This document shows positions 56,286 through 64,000 of a stretch of DNA of 64,000 bases, one piece after another (positions within the stretch are counted from its first letter, which is position 1; each line of letters opens with the position of its first letter). The position numbers and the translations under genes were made by a program. The notes under the pieces were generated by a model. It made no database searches. It worked only from the letters and a program-made list of their open reading frames with translations, and was not told where the DNA came from. The DNA comes from Stappia sp. TSB10P1A (GTDB lineage Bacteria; Pseudomonadota; Alphaproteobacteria; Rhizobiales; Stappiaceae), in assembly GCF_900185725.1 (NCBI RefSeq), contig NZ_FYAU01000013.1, positions 1 to 64,000 of the forward strand, read 5' to 3'.

Positions 56286-59200
56286 ATGAACGCCATCACG
56301 CGCTCTGTCTCCCTCGACGACAAATATGTGGCCGATCGCGGCCGTGTCTACCTGACCGGCATCCAGGCGCTCGTGCGCCTCGCGCTCGACCAGTCCCGGC
56401 GCGACCGGGCGCGCGGGCTGAAGACCGGCGGTTTCGTCTCCGGCTATCGCGGCTCGCCGCTCGCCGGCTTCGACACCGAGCTGACCCGCGCAAGGCGTCA
56501 CCTTGCCCCTTGCGATATCATCTTCAAGCCCGGCGTCAACGAGGAGCTTGGCGCCACCGCCGTGTGGGGCAGCCAGAAGGTCGCCCATCACGGCAAGGGC
56601 AGCGACTATGACGGCGTCTTCGGCATCTGGTACGGCAAGGCGCCGGGCGTCGACCGGGCCGGCGACGTGCTGCGCCAGGCCAATGCCAGCGGCACGGCGG
56701 CCCATGGCGGCGTGCTGGCGCTGGCGGGCGATGATCATCTCGCCAAATCCTCGATCCTGCCGGCGCAGTCGGAATTCTTCTTCCAGCATGTCGAGATGCC
56801 GGTGCTCAATCCCTCCGACATTCAGGACGTGCTCGACTACGGGCTGCACGGCCTGGCGCTGTCGCGCTTCAGCGGGCTGTGGAGCGGGCTGATCTGCCTT
56901 GCCGACACGATGGATGCCTCGGCGACGATCTCGGTCGATCCGACGCGGCTCGATTTCGTCGTTCCCGAGGACCGCGACCCGCGCCGGCACGACGATCTCA
57001 ACCGGGTGATGCTGCTCGGCAATCGCCTCGAGACCGAGCGGCTGCTGCGCGACGTGCGCATTCCGGCGGCGCGCGCCTATGTGCGGGCCAACGGGCTCGA
57101 CCGCGTCGCCTTCGGCGCCAGCCGGGCGCGCATCGGCATCGTTGCCACCGGCAAGGCCTATCGCGACCTGCGCCAGGCGTTCGAGCTGATCGGCCTCACC
57201 GAGGAGCGGGCCTGCGACATCGGCCTTGCCCTCTACAAGGTGGCGATGCCCTGGCCGCTGGAGCCGATCGGCCTGTCGAATTTCGCCCGCGGGCTGGAGC
57301 GGCTGCTCGTCGTCGAGCACAAGCGCGCCTTCCTCGAGCCGCAGATCAAGGAGATCGCCTATGGCTGGCCGGACCATGCCCGTCCGGCGATCTGGGGCAA
57401 GATGACGCCGCATGGCAGCCCCTTCCTCTCCGACCTCCTGGAACTCGCCGTCGCCGAAATCATCCCGGCGCTGCTCGCCTTCCTGCCGCATGACTTCGTC
57501 ACCGCCGAGATGCGCGCCGTCGCCGAGCGGATGAACCGGCAGGTGATGTGGTCGCAGGGCCATGCCGAGCGCGCCGCGCGGGTGCCGTATTTCTGCTCCG
57601 GCTGCCCGCATTCCTCCTCCACCGTGGTGCCGGAGGGCGCGCGCGCCATGCCGGGCATCGGCTGCCATGCGATGACCGAGATCCCCGGCCGCACCACCGA
57701 CGGCCAGATCGCCATGGGCGGCGAGGGCGTGCTGTGGGTCGGCCAGGCCGATTTCGCCCGCGACAGGCATGTCTTCGCCAATGTCGGCGACGGCACCTAT
57801 TTCCACTCCGGCATCCTGGCGATCCGCCAGGCCGTCGCCTCCAAGGTGCCGATCACCTACAAGATCCTCTACAACGACGCGGTGGCGATGACCGGCGGCC
57901 AGCCGGTCGACGGCACCCTGACCGTGCCGCAGCTCACCCGGCAGTTGGAGGCCGAGGGCGTCGAGCGCGTCGTCGTCGTCAGCGAAGAGCCGGACGCCTA
58001 TCTCGGCCGCCATGACCTTGCGCCGGGCAGCGAGGTGTTCCACCGCGACGAGCTGATGCGGGTGCAGGAGGAGCTGCAGCAGGTCGCCGGCGTCACCGTG
58101 CTGATCTACGACCAGACCTGCGCGGCCGAAAAGCGCCGCCGCCGCAAGCGCGGCAGCCTCTCCGATCCGGACATGCGCCTCTTCATCAACGAGCGGGTCT
58201 GCGAGGGCTGCGGCGACTGTTCGGTGCAGTCGAACTGCATCTCCGTCGAGCCGCTGGCGACGCCCTTCGGCGAGAAGCGGCGGATCAACCAGTCGTCCTG
58301 CAACAAGGACTTTTCCTGCGCCAAGGGCTTCTGCCCGTCCTTCGTCGAGGTGGAGGGCGCTTCGCTGCGCCGGGCCGCGGCGGCGGGGCTCGATCTTGCA
58401 GCGCTCGTCGCCGACCTGCCCGAGGCGGAGGTGGCGGGGCTGGAGACGACGCTCAATCTGTTGATCGCCGGCATTGGCGGGGCCGGCGTCACCACCACGG
58501 CGGCGGTGCTCGCCATGGCCGCGCATGTCGACGGCAAGCAGGCCTCGACGCTGGACATGACCGGCCTTGCCCAGAAGGGCGGCCCGGTGACCTCGCATCT
58601 GCGCTTTTCCACCGCGGACCGGGCCATCGAGGGGCCGCGCATCCCGACCGCCAGCCTCGACGTGCTGCTCGCCTCCGACATGGTGGTGGCGACCAATGCC
58701 GAGCAGCTTGCGCTGATCGACCGGCAGCGCACGGCGGGCTTCGCCAATTCCCGCGTCGCGCCGACGGCCGAGTTCGTGATGAAGCAGACGCTGTCCTTCG
58801 ACGAGGCGCGGATGCTGAAGACGCTGGAGGAGGCCTGCCCGCTGTTCGCCGGCCATGACATCGCCCGCATCGCCGAGGCGCTGTTCGGCGATGCGATCTA
58901 TGCCAACATGATGCTGGTCGGCATGGCGCATCAGGCCGGCCGCCTGCCGCTTTCGACCTCCGCGCTCGACACCGCCATCCGTCTCAACGGCGCGGCGGTG
59001 GAGAAGAATCTCTCCGCCTTCCATGCCGGCCGGGTGCTGTTCGCGGCACCGGAGAAGATCCTGTCGGCGCTGCCGGCGGCCAATGCCGTCGACCCGGCCG
59101 CGGACATGGATCTCGACACGCGGATCGCCTTCCTCGCCCGCGAGCTTGCCGCCTATCAGGACGAGGCGTATGCGCAGCGCTTCCGCGAGGCGGTGGCGAA

Positions 59201-59780
59201 GGTGCGCGCCGCCGACGAGCGCGCCGGCAACGGCACTTTGCGGCTGACGCGCACGCTCGCCGAGGGGCTTTACCGGGCGATGGCCTACAAGGACGAGTAC
59301 GAGGTCGCGCGGCTCTATTCGCAGCCCGACTTCCGCGCCCGGCTGGAGGCGCAGTTCGACACCCCGCGCAAGCTCAAGGTGCTGCTGGCGCCGCCGCTGA
59401 TCTCGCGCACGCTCGACGCGCGCACCGGGCGTCCGCGCAAGATCGCCTTCGGCCCGTGGATCTTCACCGCCTTCCGCCTGCTGGCGAGGGCGAAGCGCCT
59501 GCGCGGCACCGCCTTCGATCCGTTCGGCCGCACCGAAGAGCGGCGGATGGAGCGGGAGTTCGCCAGCCTCTGCCTTGCCGATGCCGGGCGCATCGCCGGT
59601 CTCGTCGGCACGGCGAATTACGGCCTGTTGGTGGAGCTTGCCCGCATTGCCGACACGGTGCGCGGCTTCGGGCCGGTGAAGGAGGCGAACCACGCCAAGG
59701 CGATGGCCCGGCGCGCGGCGCTGCTGGCCCAACTCGCGCCGGAGGGCGAGGGCGCTCCGATCCTGGAGGCGGCGGAGTAA
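56286..59780 (+). CDS. Indolepyruvate ferredoxin oxidoreductase (fused IorAB-type)
   Basis: 1164 residues, fused alpha-beta form. The N-terminal pyrimidine domain starts VYLTGIQALVRLALDQSRRD; the TPP-binding domain is around GDGTYFHSGILAIRQAV and NDAVAMTGGQPVDGTLT; a 4Fe-4S ferredoxin-like segment follows (CEGCGDCSVQSNC, then CNKDFSCAKGFCPSF); the C-terminal gamma-like domain begins IAGIGGAGVTTTAAVLAMAA. The enzyme oxidatively decarboxylates aryl-pyruvates from aromatic amino acids to acyl-CoA with ferredoxin. Complete, with a GAGGAGG ribosome-binding site. Lrp gene divergent. Confidence 0.94.
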   Translation: MNAITRSVSLDDKYVADRGRVYLTGIQALVRLALDQSRRDRARGLKTGGFVSGYRGSPLAGFDTELTRARRHLAPCDIIFKPGVNEELGATAVWGSQKVAHHGKGSDYDGVFGIWYGKAPGVDRAGDVLRQANASGTAAHGGVLALAGDDHLAKSSILPAQSEFFFQHVEMPVLNPSDIQDVLDYGLHGLALSRFSGLWSGLICLADTMDASATISVDPTRLDFVVPEDRDPRRHDDLNRVMLLGNRLETERLLRDVRIPAARAYVRANGLDRVAFGASRARIGIVATGKAYRDLRQAFELIGLTEERACDIGLALYKVAMPWPLEPIGLSNFARGLERLLVVEHKRAFLEPQIKEIAYGWPDHARPAIWGKMTPHGSPFLSDLLELAVAEIIPALLAFLPHDFVTAEMRAVAERMNRQVMWSQGHAERAARVPYFCSGCPHSSSTVVPEGARAMPGIGCHAMTEIPGRTTDGQIAMGGEGVLWVGQADFARDRHVFANVGDGTYFHSGILAIRQAVASKVPITYKILYNDAVAMTGGQPVDGTLTVPQLTRQLEAEGVERVVVVSEEPDAYLGRHDLAPGSEVFHRDELMRVQEELQQVAGVTVLIYDQTCAAEKRRRRKRGSLSDPDMRLFINERVCEGCGDCSVQSNCISVEPLATPFGEKRRINQSSCNKDFSCAKGFCPSFVEVEGASLRRAAAAGLDLAALVADLPEAEVAGLETTLNLLIAGIGGAGVTTTAAVLAMAAHVDGKQASTLDMTGLAQKGGPVTSHLRFSTADRAIEGPRIPTASLDVLLASDMVVATNAEQLALIDRQRTAGFANSRVAPTAEFVMKQTLSFDEARMLKTLEEACPLFAGHDIARIAEALFGDAIYANMMLVGMAHQAGRLPLSTSALDTAIRLNGAAVEKNLSAFHAGRVLFAAPEKILSALPAANAVDPAADMDLDTRIAFLARELAAYQDEAYAQRFREAVAKVRAADERAGNGTLRLTRTLAEGLYRAMAYKDEYEVARLYSQPDFRARLEAQFDTPRKLKVLLAPPLISRTLDARTGRPRKIAFGPWIFTAFRLLARAKRLRGTAFDPFGRTEERRMEREFASLCLADAGRIAGLVGTANYGLLVELARIADTVRGFGPVKEANHAKAMARRAALLAQLAPEGEGAPILEAAE

Positions 59781-59792
59781 TCCGCCGCTCCT

Positions 59793-60794
59793 TCAGCTCT
59801 TTCCGCCGAAGCGCTCAGTCCAGGTCGGGAGCAGGTCGCCGGGGGCGGGGCTGGCCGCATGGACCGCGCGGGCGATCGCCCGGCTCATCACCGCGGCGGC
59901 AACCGCGCCGATCTCCACCGTCTCGGCGAGGGGATCGCGCATCTCGCGCGCCGCCGTCGAGGCTGCGAAGATCAGGTCGCCGTCGAGCGGCGTATGCGCC
60001 GGCCACAGGGCGCGGGCGAAGCCGTCATGGGTCGCGACCGCCAGCCGCTGCAGCTCGGCCTTGGAGAGCGCCAGATCCGTCGCGATGATGGCGATGGTGG
60101 TGTTGGCGCCCTCGCTGAGGCCGTCGAGCTTGGTGCGCGGCCGGCCGGGCAGGGCGGGCAGTGCCGCCGGCCAGCCGAGGCCGCCGAACTCGTCCCCCTT
60201 CTCGAAGGGCGCGGCCCAGAAATGCGGGCCCTCGCCCAGCACCGCGCTGCCGAGCGCATTGACCGCGACCAGCGCGCCGATCGTCGCCCCTGAGGACAGC
60301 CGGGCCGAGGCCGAGCCGAGGCCGCCTTTCAGCGTTGCCGTCGTCGCGCCGGCGCCGGCGCCATGGCTGCCGATCTCGAAGTCGGGCGCGGCTGCGGCCA
60401 GCGCCTTGCGGCCGAGCGCGCCATAGGGGTTGGTGTCGCCCCAGTCCTTGTCGCCGCCGTTGAGCAAGTCGAAGAGGATCGCCCCCGGCACGATCGGCAC
60501 GCGCGCCGTGCCCACCGCAAAGCCGCGCCCTTGCGCTGCCAGCGCCATCTGCACGCCGGAGGCCGCATCGAGCCCGAAGGCCGAGCCGCCCGACAGCACC
60601 AAGGCATCGACGCTCTCCACCGTGAAGCGCGGATCGAGCAGCGCCGCCTCGCGGGTGCCCGGCGCCCCGCCATGGATCGCCACGGAAGCGCGCAGCGGCG
60701 CGTCGGCAGTGAGTACCGTGACGCCGGATTTCAGGCGCTCGCAGGAGGCGTTGCCGACCGCAAGGCCCGGCACGTCGGTGATCAGGTTGCGCAA
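59793..60794 (-). CDS. P1 family peptidase (DmpA-like aminopeptidase)
   Basis: 333 residues. SVDALVLSGGSAFGLDAASG and VAVNALGSAVLGEGPHFWA match the DmpA/P1 family, in which a conserved autoprocessing site (here around EGANTTIAIIATDLALSK, with the nucleophile in NTTIAI) splits the precursor into alpha and beta chains. An N-terminal nucleophile hydrolase acting on amino-terminal D/L-amino acid amides. Convergent with the oxidoreductase gene (12 nt). Confidence 0.9.
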   Translation of the reverse strand: MRNLITDVPGLAVGNASCERLKSGVTVLTADAPLRASVAIHGGAPGTREAALLDPRFTVESVDALVLSGGSAFGLDAASGVQMALAAQGRGFAVGTARVPIVPGAILFDLLNGGDKDWGDTNPYGALGRKALAAAAPDFEIGSHGAGAGATTATLKGGLGSASARLSSGATIGALVAVNALGSAVLGEGPHFWAAPFEKGDEFGGLGWPAALPALPGRPRTKLDGLSEGANTTIAIIATDLALSKAELQRLAVATHDGFARALWPAHTPLDGDLIFAASTAAREMRDPLAETVEIGAVAAAVMSRAIARAVHAASPAPGDLLPTWTERFGGKS

Positions 60795-60819
60795 GGAAGC
60801 CTCGTCCGGTTGGGGCGCG

Positions 60820-61353
60820 TCAGATGCGGTGATAGGCGCGGTCGAGATAGATCAGCGCCGGCCCGCGCGCGCCGAGCTCGATGCCGACGATCTCGCCGAA
60901 GATCACCGAATGGGTGCCGATCTCGCTGACCTCGGTCACCCGGCAGTCGAGCGCGACGCGGGCGCCGCGCAGGATCGGCGAGCCGGTCACCAGCCTGTGC
61001 CAGTCGGCCAGCGCGAATCGGTCGTCGAAGGCAAGGTCGCCCTTGCCGGCGAAGGCGTCGGACAGCTCCTGCGCCTCGGCCGGCAGCGTGTTGATGGCGA
61101 AGAGGCCATTCGTCTTGATCGCCGCGTTGATGCGGGCCTGGCGGTTGACGCAGACCAGCACCGTCGGCGGGGCGTCGGAGACCGAGGTGACGGCCGAGAC
61201 GGTGGTGCCGCCGCGTCCGGCCGGCCCGTCGGTGGTGGCGATGTGGACGGCGGCGCCGAGCCGGCTCATCGCCTCGCGAAAGGCGAAGCGGTCGACGGCC
61301 TGGGGGCCGTCGCCGCCGATGCCTCCCGTCCTGAAGGCCGAGCTGTTCGTCAT
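60820..61353 (-). CDS. Flavin reductase family protein
   Basis: 177 residues. FREAMSRLGAAVHIATTDGP, TVSAVTSVSDAPPTVLVCVN and FAINTLPAEAQELSDAFAGK are marks of the HpaC/RutF-type flavin reductase fold. It reduces FMN/FAD with NAD(P)H for a partner monooxygenase. No oxygenase is nearby, so the partner is unknown. ATG 61353 chosen over an in-frame ATG nine codons upstream. It starts 25 nt before the P1 peptidase gene. Confidence 0.9.
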   Translation of the reverse strand: MTNSSAFRTGGIGGDGPQAVDRFAFREAMSRLGAAVHIATTDGPAGRGGTTVSAVTSVSDAPPTVLVCVNRQARINAAIKTNGLFAINTLPAEAQELSDAFAGKGDLAFDDRFALADWHRLVTGSPILRGARVALDCRVTEVSEIGTHSVIFGEIVGIELGARGPALIYLDRAYHRI

Positions 61354-61471
61354 GTCGTCCCCTCCGGTCCTAGCGGCCATGCTGATGGCCCGACCGTGCC
61401 CGTCCCTGTTGCTGCGCCAAGGCCTGCGCCTTTCAAGCGTGATGCTAACCTAGGGCGGTTTCGAAGTGGTT

Positions 61472-62407
61472 TCACGGGGCGGTGCGCGGATTTTCGGCGC
61501 GTCCGGGGTCCGGCGTGCCGGCGACGCCGCCGGGCATGCGCTCGGCGATCCATGCGATGAAGCTCTGGGCGGCCGGTCCCGGCGGCTGGGTGGCGGTCAG
61601 CCAGTAGCCGCGGTCGCGGCTGCCCAGCGTGTCGGTGAGCGGGATCAGGTCGCCGCGCTGCAGCTCCGCCTCGATCATCGTTTCGACGCAGAGCGCCACC
61701 CCGTGGCCGGCGACGACGGCGCTGACCAAAAGGTTGAAGTCGCTGAACACCGGGCCCTGGCCGGCGAGGTCCTGCGGCAGGCCGTTTTCCGCCAGCCAGT
61801 CGCGCCAGTCCTTGCGGGTCTCGTCGTGCAGCAGGCGGGCGCCGGCCAGCTTTTCCGGCGTGTCGAAGGGGCCGTGCGCGGCGAGATGCGCCGGGCTGCA
61901 GACCGGCCGCGTGTGGCCGGACAGGAGCCGCAGCCGCACCGCGTAGCGGTCGGCCACCGGCGGCGTGTCGAACCAGTCGATCGAAATGTCGGCGTCCTGC
62001 GCCAGCCCGTGCTGGGCGTAGAGCAGGCTGAGCCGCAGGTTCGGCGCCACTTCCGCGAAGTCGACGAGACGGGGGATCAGGTAGCGCGTGCCGAAGGAGG
62101 GCACGCAGGCGATGGACAGTTCCGGCCGGCGCACCGTTTCCAGCACGTCGTGGCAGACCTCGCCGATGCGCTGCAGCGCGCCCTGGGTCGCGTCGGCGAT
62201 GCGCTCGGCCTCCGCCGTCAGCTCGACGCGGCGTCCGACGCGCCGGACCAAGGCGACGCCGAACCAGTCCTCCAGATTGCGCAGATGATGGCTGACGGCG
62301 GCATGGGTGACGCCGAGTTCGTCGGCGGCCAGGCCGACCCGGCCGGTCTGGGCGAGGGCGGCCAAGGCCCTGAGCGCATTGAGGGGAGGGAGGGGAGCAT
62401 TGCTCAT
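61472..62407 (-). CDS. LysR family transcriptional regulator (GcvA-like)
   Basis: 311 residues. LysR helix-turn-helix at about 18-70 (AADELGVTHAAVSHHLRNLE) and a periplasmic-binding-like effector domain (SIACVPSFGTRYLIPRLVDF). The N-terminus LPPLNALRALAALAQTGRVG is typical of the GcvA subgroup. Its own start codon lies inside a perfect palindrome, which suggests autorepression. It is in the same direction as the flavin reductase (118 nt upstream), but the real target could also be the divergent liv operon. Confidence 0.92.
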   Translation of the reverse strand: MSNAPLPPLNALRALAALAQTGRVGLAADELGVTHAAVSHHLRNLEDWFGVALVRRVGRRVELTAEAERIADATQGALQRIGEVCHDVLETVRRPELSIACVPSFGTRYLIPRLVDFAEVAPNLRLSLLYAQHGLAQDADISIDWFDTPPVADRYAVRLRLLSGHTRPVCSPAHLAAHGPFDTPEKLAGARLLHDETRKDWRDWLAENGLPQDLAGQGPVFSDFNLLVSAVVAGHGVALCVETMIEAELQRGDLIPLTDTLGSRDRGYWLTATQPPGPAAQSFIAWIAERMPGGVAGTPDPGRAENPRTAP

Positions 62408-62426
62408 CGTTAGATTTTCTAACGAT
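62406..62426. promoter_or_regulatory. Palindromic LysR-type operator overlapping the LysR start codon
   Basis: ATCGTTAGA (62406-62414), three T, TCTAACGAT (62418-62426): a perfect 9-bp inverted repeat with the TTAG-N-CTAA core seen at GcvA/LysR-type sites. It overlaps the start codon of the LysR gene. A second palindrome, GTTTCAATTGAAAC, lies at 62438-62451. Confidence 0.6.
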
Positions 62427-62811
62427 CATGTCGGTAAGTTTCAATTGAAACTGTCGTTTCCTTGTGACTTTTTTCCCCAACGTTAACGGTGCGCAGGGAG
62501 GAGCCACGCAGCCGCTTCGATGTCCCGCCATGGATCTGTCCGCTTCCTGCCGGGCGCGCCTCGCGCGCCGCGGCGCGTCGCCGGACGGTATTTTCCGCGC
62601 GGGGACGCCTTGCGGCGCAGTGGAGGAACAATCGCATTCCGTTTGCCGGGCAAGAGGAAAGATGTTCTTTTCTAAGTGCCGGATTTCGAGGGGAATTGTG
62701 CCGCCCACAGGGGCTTGGTAAGGAAATGACATCATGCACAGCCGCGCTGTCGGCGGTGCTGCGGACTGAGAACGGCGAAGCCGCCAGTCCTTCAGGGGGA
62801 CCACAGGGCCT
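62427..62811. other. Control region between LysR gene and livH
   Basis: 385 bp without a credible gene; it should contain the LysR and liv promoters. Visible signals are the 14-bp palindrome 62438-62451 and a TTAA word near 62482. No leader peptide or riboswitch recognised. Confidence 0.5.
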
Positions 62812-63747
62812 ATGGACTACTTTATCCAGCAATTGATCAATGGCGTAACGCTCGGGTCGATCTACGGCCTGATCGCCATTGGCTACACGATGGTCTACGG
62901 GATCATCGGCATGATCAACTTCGCCCATGGAGATATCTTCATGGTCGGATCCTTCATCGCGCTCATCGTCATCATCGCGCTCGGCATCACCGCGGCGACG
63001 CCCTTGCTGCTGCTGATCCTGGCGCTCGGCCTGGTGCTGGTCATCGCCATGGCGCTGACCGCCGTCTGGGGCTGGACGGTGGAGCGGATCGCCTACCGGC
63101 CGCTGCGCGGCTCCTTCCGCCTGGCGCCGCTGATCACCGCCATCGGCGCCTCGATCGCGCTGCAGAACTTCGTGCAGATCTCGCAGGGCGCGCGCACCAA
63201 GCCGCTGCAGCCGCTGCTGGGCGGCAACATCAAGCTGTGGGAGACGGTCGGTCCCGGCGGCAATTTCGTCGTCCAGATCAGCTATATGCAGATCCTGATC
63301 ATCGTCGCGACGGTGCTGCTGATGGCCGGCTTCACCTTCCTGATCACCAGGACGCCGCTCGGCCGCGCCCAGCGGGCCTGCGAACAGGACCGCAAGATGG
63401 CGGCGCTGCTCGGCGTCAATGTCGACCGGACGATCTCGCTGACCTTCGTCATGGGTGCGTCGCTGGCCGCCGTCGCCGGCCTGATGTTCCTGCTCTATTA
63501 TGGCGTCATCGACTTCTATATCGGCTTCCTGGCCGGCGTTAAGGCCTTCACCGCGGCCGTGCTCGGCGGCATCGGCTCGCTGCCCGGCGCCATGCTCGGC
63601 GGTCTGCTGATCGGCCTCATCGAGACCTTCTGGTCCGGCTACTTCTCCCTTGAATACAAGGATGTCGCCGCGTTCTCGATCCTTGCCATCGTGCTGATCT
63701 TCATGCCCGAGGGGCTCCTGGGCAAACCCGAAGTCGAGAAGGTCTGA
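62812..63747 (+). CDS. livH: Branched-chain amino acid ABC transporter permease LivH
   Basis: 311 residues with about eight transmembrane helices. LINGVTLGSIYGLIAIGYTM, MINFAHGDIFMVG and AFTAAVLGGIGSLPGAMLGG are the LivH signatures; the EAA-like loop is GRAQRACEQDRKMAALLGVN. It is the permease of the high-affinity Leu/Ile/Val ABC transporter in the inner membrane. First visible gene of the operon; livM follows 4 nt downstream. Confidence 0.95.
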   Translation: MDYFIQQLINGVTLGSIYGLIAIGYTMVYGIIGMINFAHGDIFMVGSFIALIVIIALGITAATPLLLLILALGLVLVIAMALTAVWGWTVERIAYRPLRGSFRLAPLITAIGASIALQNFVQISQGARTKPLQPLLGGNIKLWETVGPGGNFVVQISYMQILIIVATVLLMAGFTFLITRTPLGRAQRACEQDRKMAALLGVNVDRTISLTFVMGASLAAVAGLMFLLYYGVIDFYIGFLAGVKAFTAAVLGGIGSLPGAMLGGLLIGLIETFWSGYFSLEYKDVAAFSILAIVLIFMPEGLLGKPEVEKV

Positions 63748-63751
63748 GACC

Positions 63752-64000
63752 ATGGCCGCACAGAAACAGGATTTGCTCGCCGGCTCCGTGAAGGACGCCG
63801 CCCTGGGCGCGCTGGTCGCCTTCGGCCTGTTCGCCATGCTCATCGGCATGAAGACCGAGGTCGGGATCGGCGGACTGTCGATCCAGTACCGCTGGAGCGC
63901 CGTCGCCATCGCCGTCGGCATCGTCTTCTTCGGCCGGTTGGCGCTCAATCTCTTCGTCTGGAAGAGCGAGAGGCCGGTCACCGGCTTCCTGAGCGGGCTG
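63752..64000 (+). CDS. livM: Branched-chain amino acid ABC transporter permease LivM (5' part)
   Basis: 83 codons open to the right edge of the window, starting 4 nt after livH. The product begins MAAQKQDLLAGSVKDAALGA and has two hydrophobic segments (about 17-36 and 47-70), matching the extra N-terminal domain (DUF3382 type) of LivM. Remaining permease, livG and livF are expected beyond the edge. Confidence 0.85.
   Translation, partial: MAAQKQDLLAGSVKDAALGALVAFGLFAMLIGMKTEVGIGGLSIQYRWSAVAIAVGIVFFGRLALNLFVWKSERPVTGFLSGL

Noticed and set aside
56184-59732. Very long minus-strand open frame (over 1100 codons) opposite the indolepyruvate ferredoxin oxidoreductase gene
   Set aside because: Composition is Arg/Gly/His-rich antisense of a high-GC gene, with no domain; the plus strand has a full, well-conserved enzyme.

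Overview
The window is a high-GC chromosomal segment from a motile alphaproteobacterium. I place it in the order Hyphomicrobiales, most like the Stappia/Labrenzia/Pannonibacter group. This is inference from gene content and regulatory motifs, not from a marker tree. Supporting signs are: a flagellar basal-body operon ending in cckA with a TTAA-N7-TTAA (CtrA-type) box in front of it; a GAAC-N7-GAAC SOS box in front of recA; the F1-ATPase zeta inhibitor (DUF1476); purS, a tiny membrane protein and purQ in a row; and a eukaryotic-type NADP isocitrate dehydrogenase. No rRNA, tRNA, CRISPR array, intact insertion sequence or intact prophage was seen.

Layout. 1-7155: fliO (cut by the left edge) divergent from flgB-flgC-fliE-fliQ-fliR-flhB-cckA. 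7205-9424: a three-gene phospholipid module (ynbA-like, ynbB/cdsA-like, plsC-like). 9587-11651: pseudouridine kinase and pseudouridine-5'-phosphate glycosidase. 11801-15530: three proteins of unknown function in a row (helical protein, one-TM DUF6384-type protein, coiled-coil protein with a glycine-rich tail), then a small lipoprotein. 16673-18700: an A/T-richer inositol-phosphatase-family gene and a repeat-filled graveyard containing an ardC-type antirestriction fragment. 19141-25502: recA, a MITE-like element, a small orphan gene, alaS and a cyclic-nucleotide-gated K+ channel. 25530-32635: acyltransferase plus JmjC-like oxygenase pair, secreted protein, icd, a cysteine-free SUOX-like protein with a histidine kinase, HdeD. 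32882-37795: trmJ-like, murI, rpsD, ttcA, a DnaK-like protein. 37811-45475: secreted protein, grxD-bolA-purL, lipid kinase, DUF2164-purQ-small protein-purS, SDR, purC. 45901-52458: zeta subunit, HpaI-type aldolase, a structured leader before a small membrane protein, hydrolase, phosphoesterase, purB, membrane protein, rpe, DUF2259. 52496-62407: bile-acid-type transporter, FAD oxidoreductase, a second repeat island, Lrp regulator divergent from indolepyruvate ferredoxin oxidoreductase, P1 peptidase, flavin reductase, LysR. 62812-64000: livH and the start of livM.

How the parts connect. CckA is the apical kinase of the CtrA pathway, and the operon encoding it and six flagellar export or rod proteins carries a CtrA-type box, which suggests a regulatory loop. 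Five purine genes (purL, purQ, purS, purC, purB) lie in one 12-kb stretch, all on the minus strand but in separate units. grxD, bolA and purL are close enough to be co-transcribed.

The most unusual features are: (1) four copies of a roughly 133-nt long-hairpin repeat in two islands 37 kb apart; (2) tandem duplications of 12-17 bp in noncoding gaps, three of which cover a gene's stop codon; (3) a riboswitch-like leader at 47163-47339; (4) the unknown three-gene locus at 11801-15530; (5) a SUOX-fold protein without its metal-binding cysteine beside a histidine kinase.
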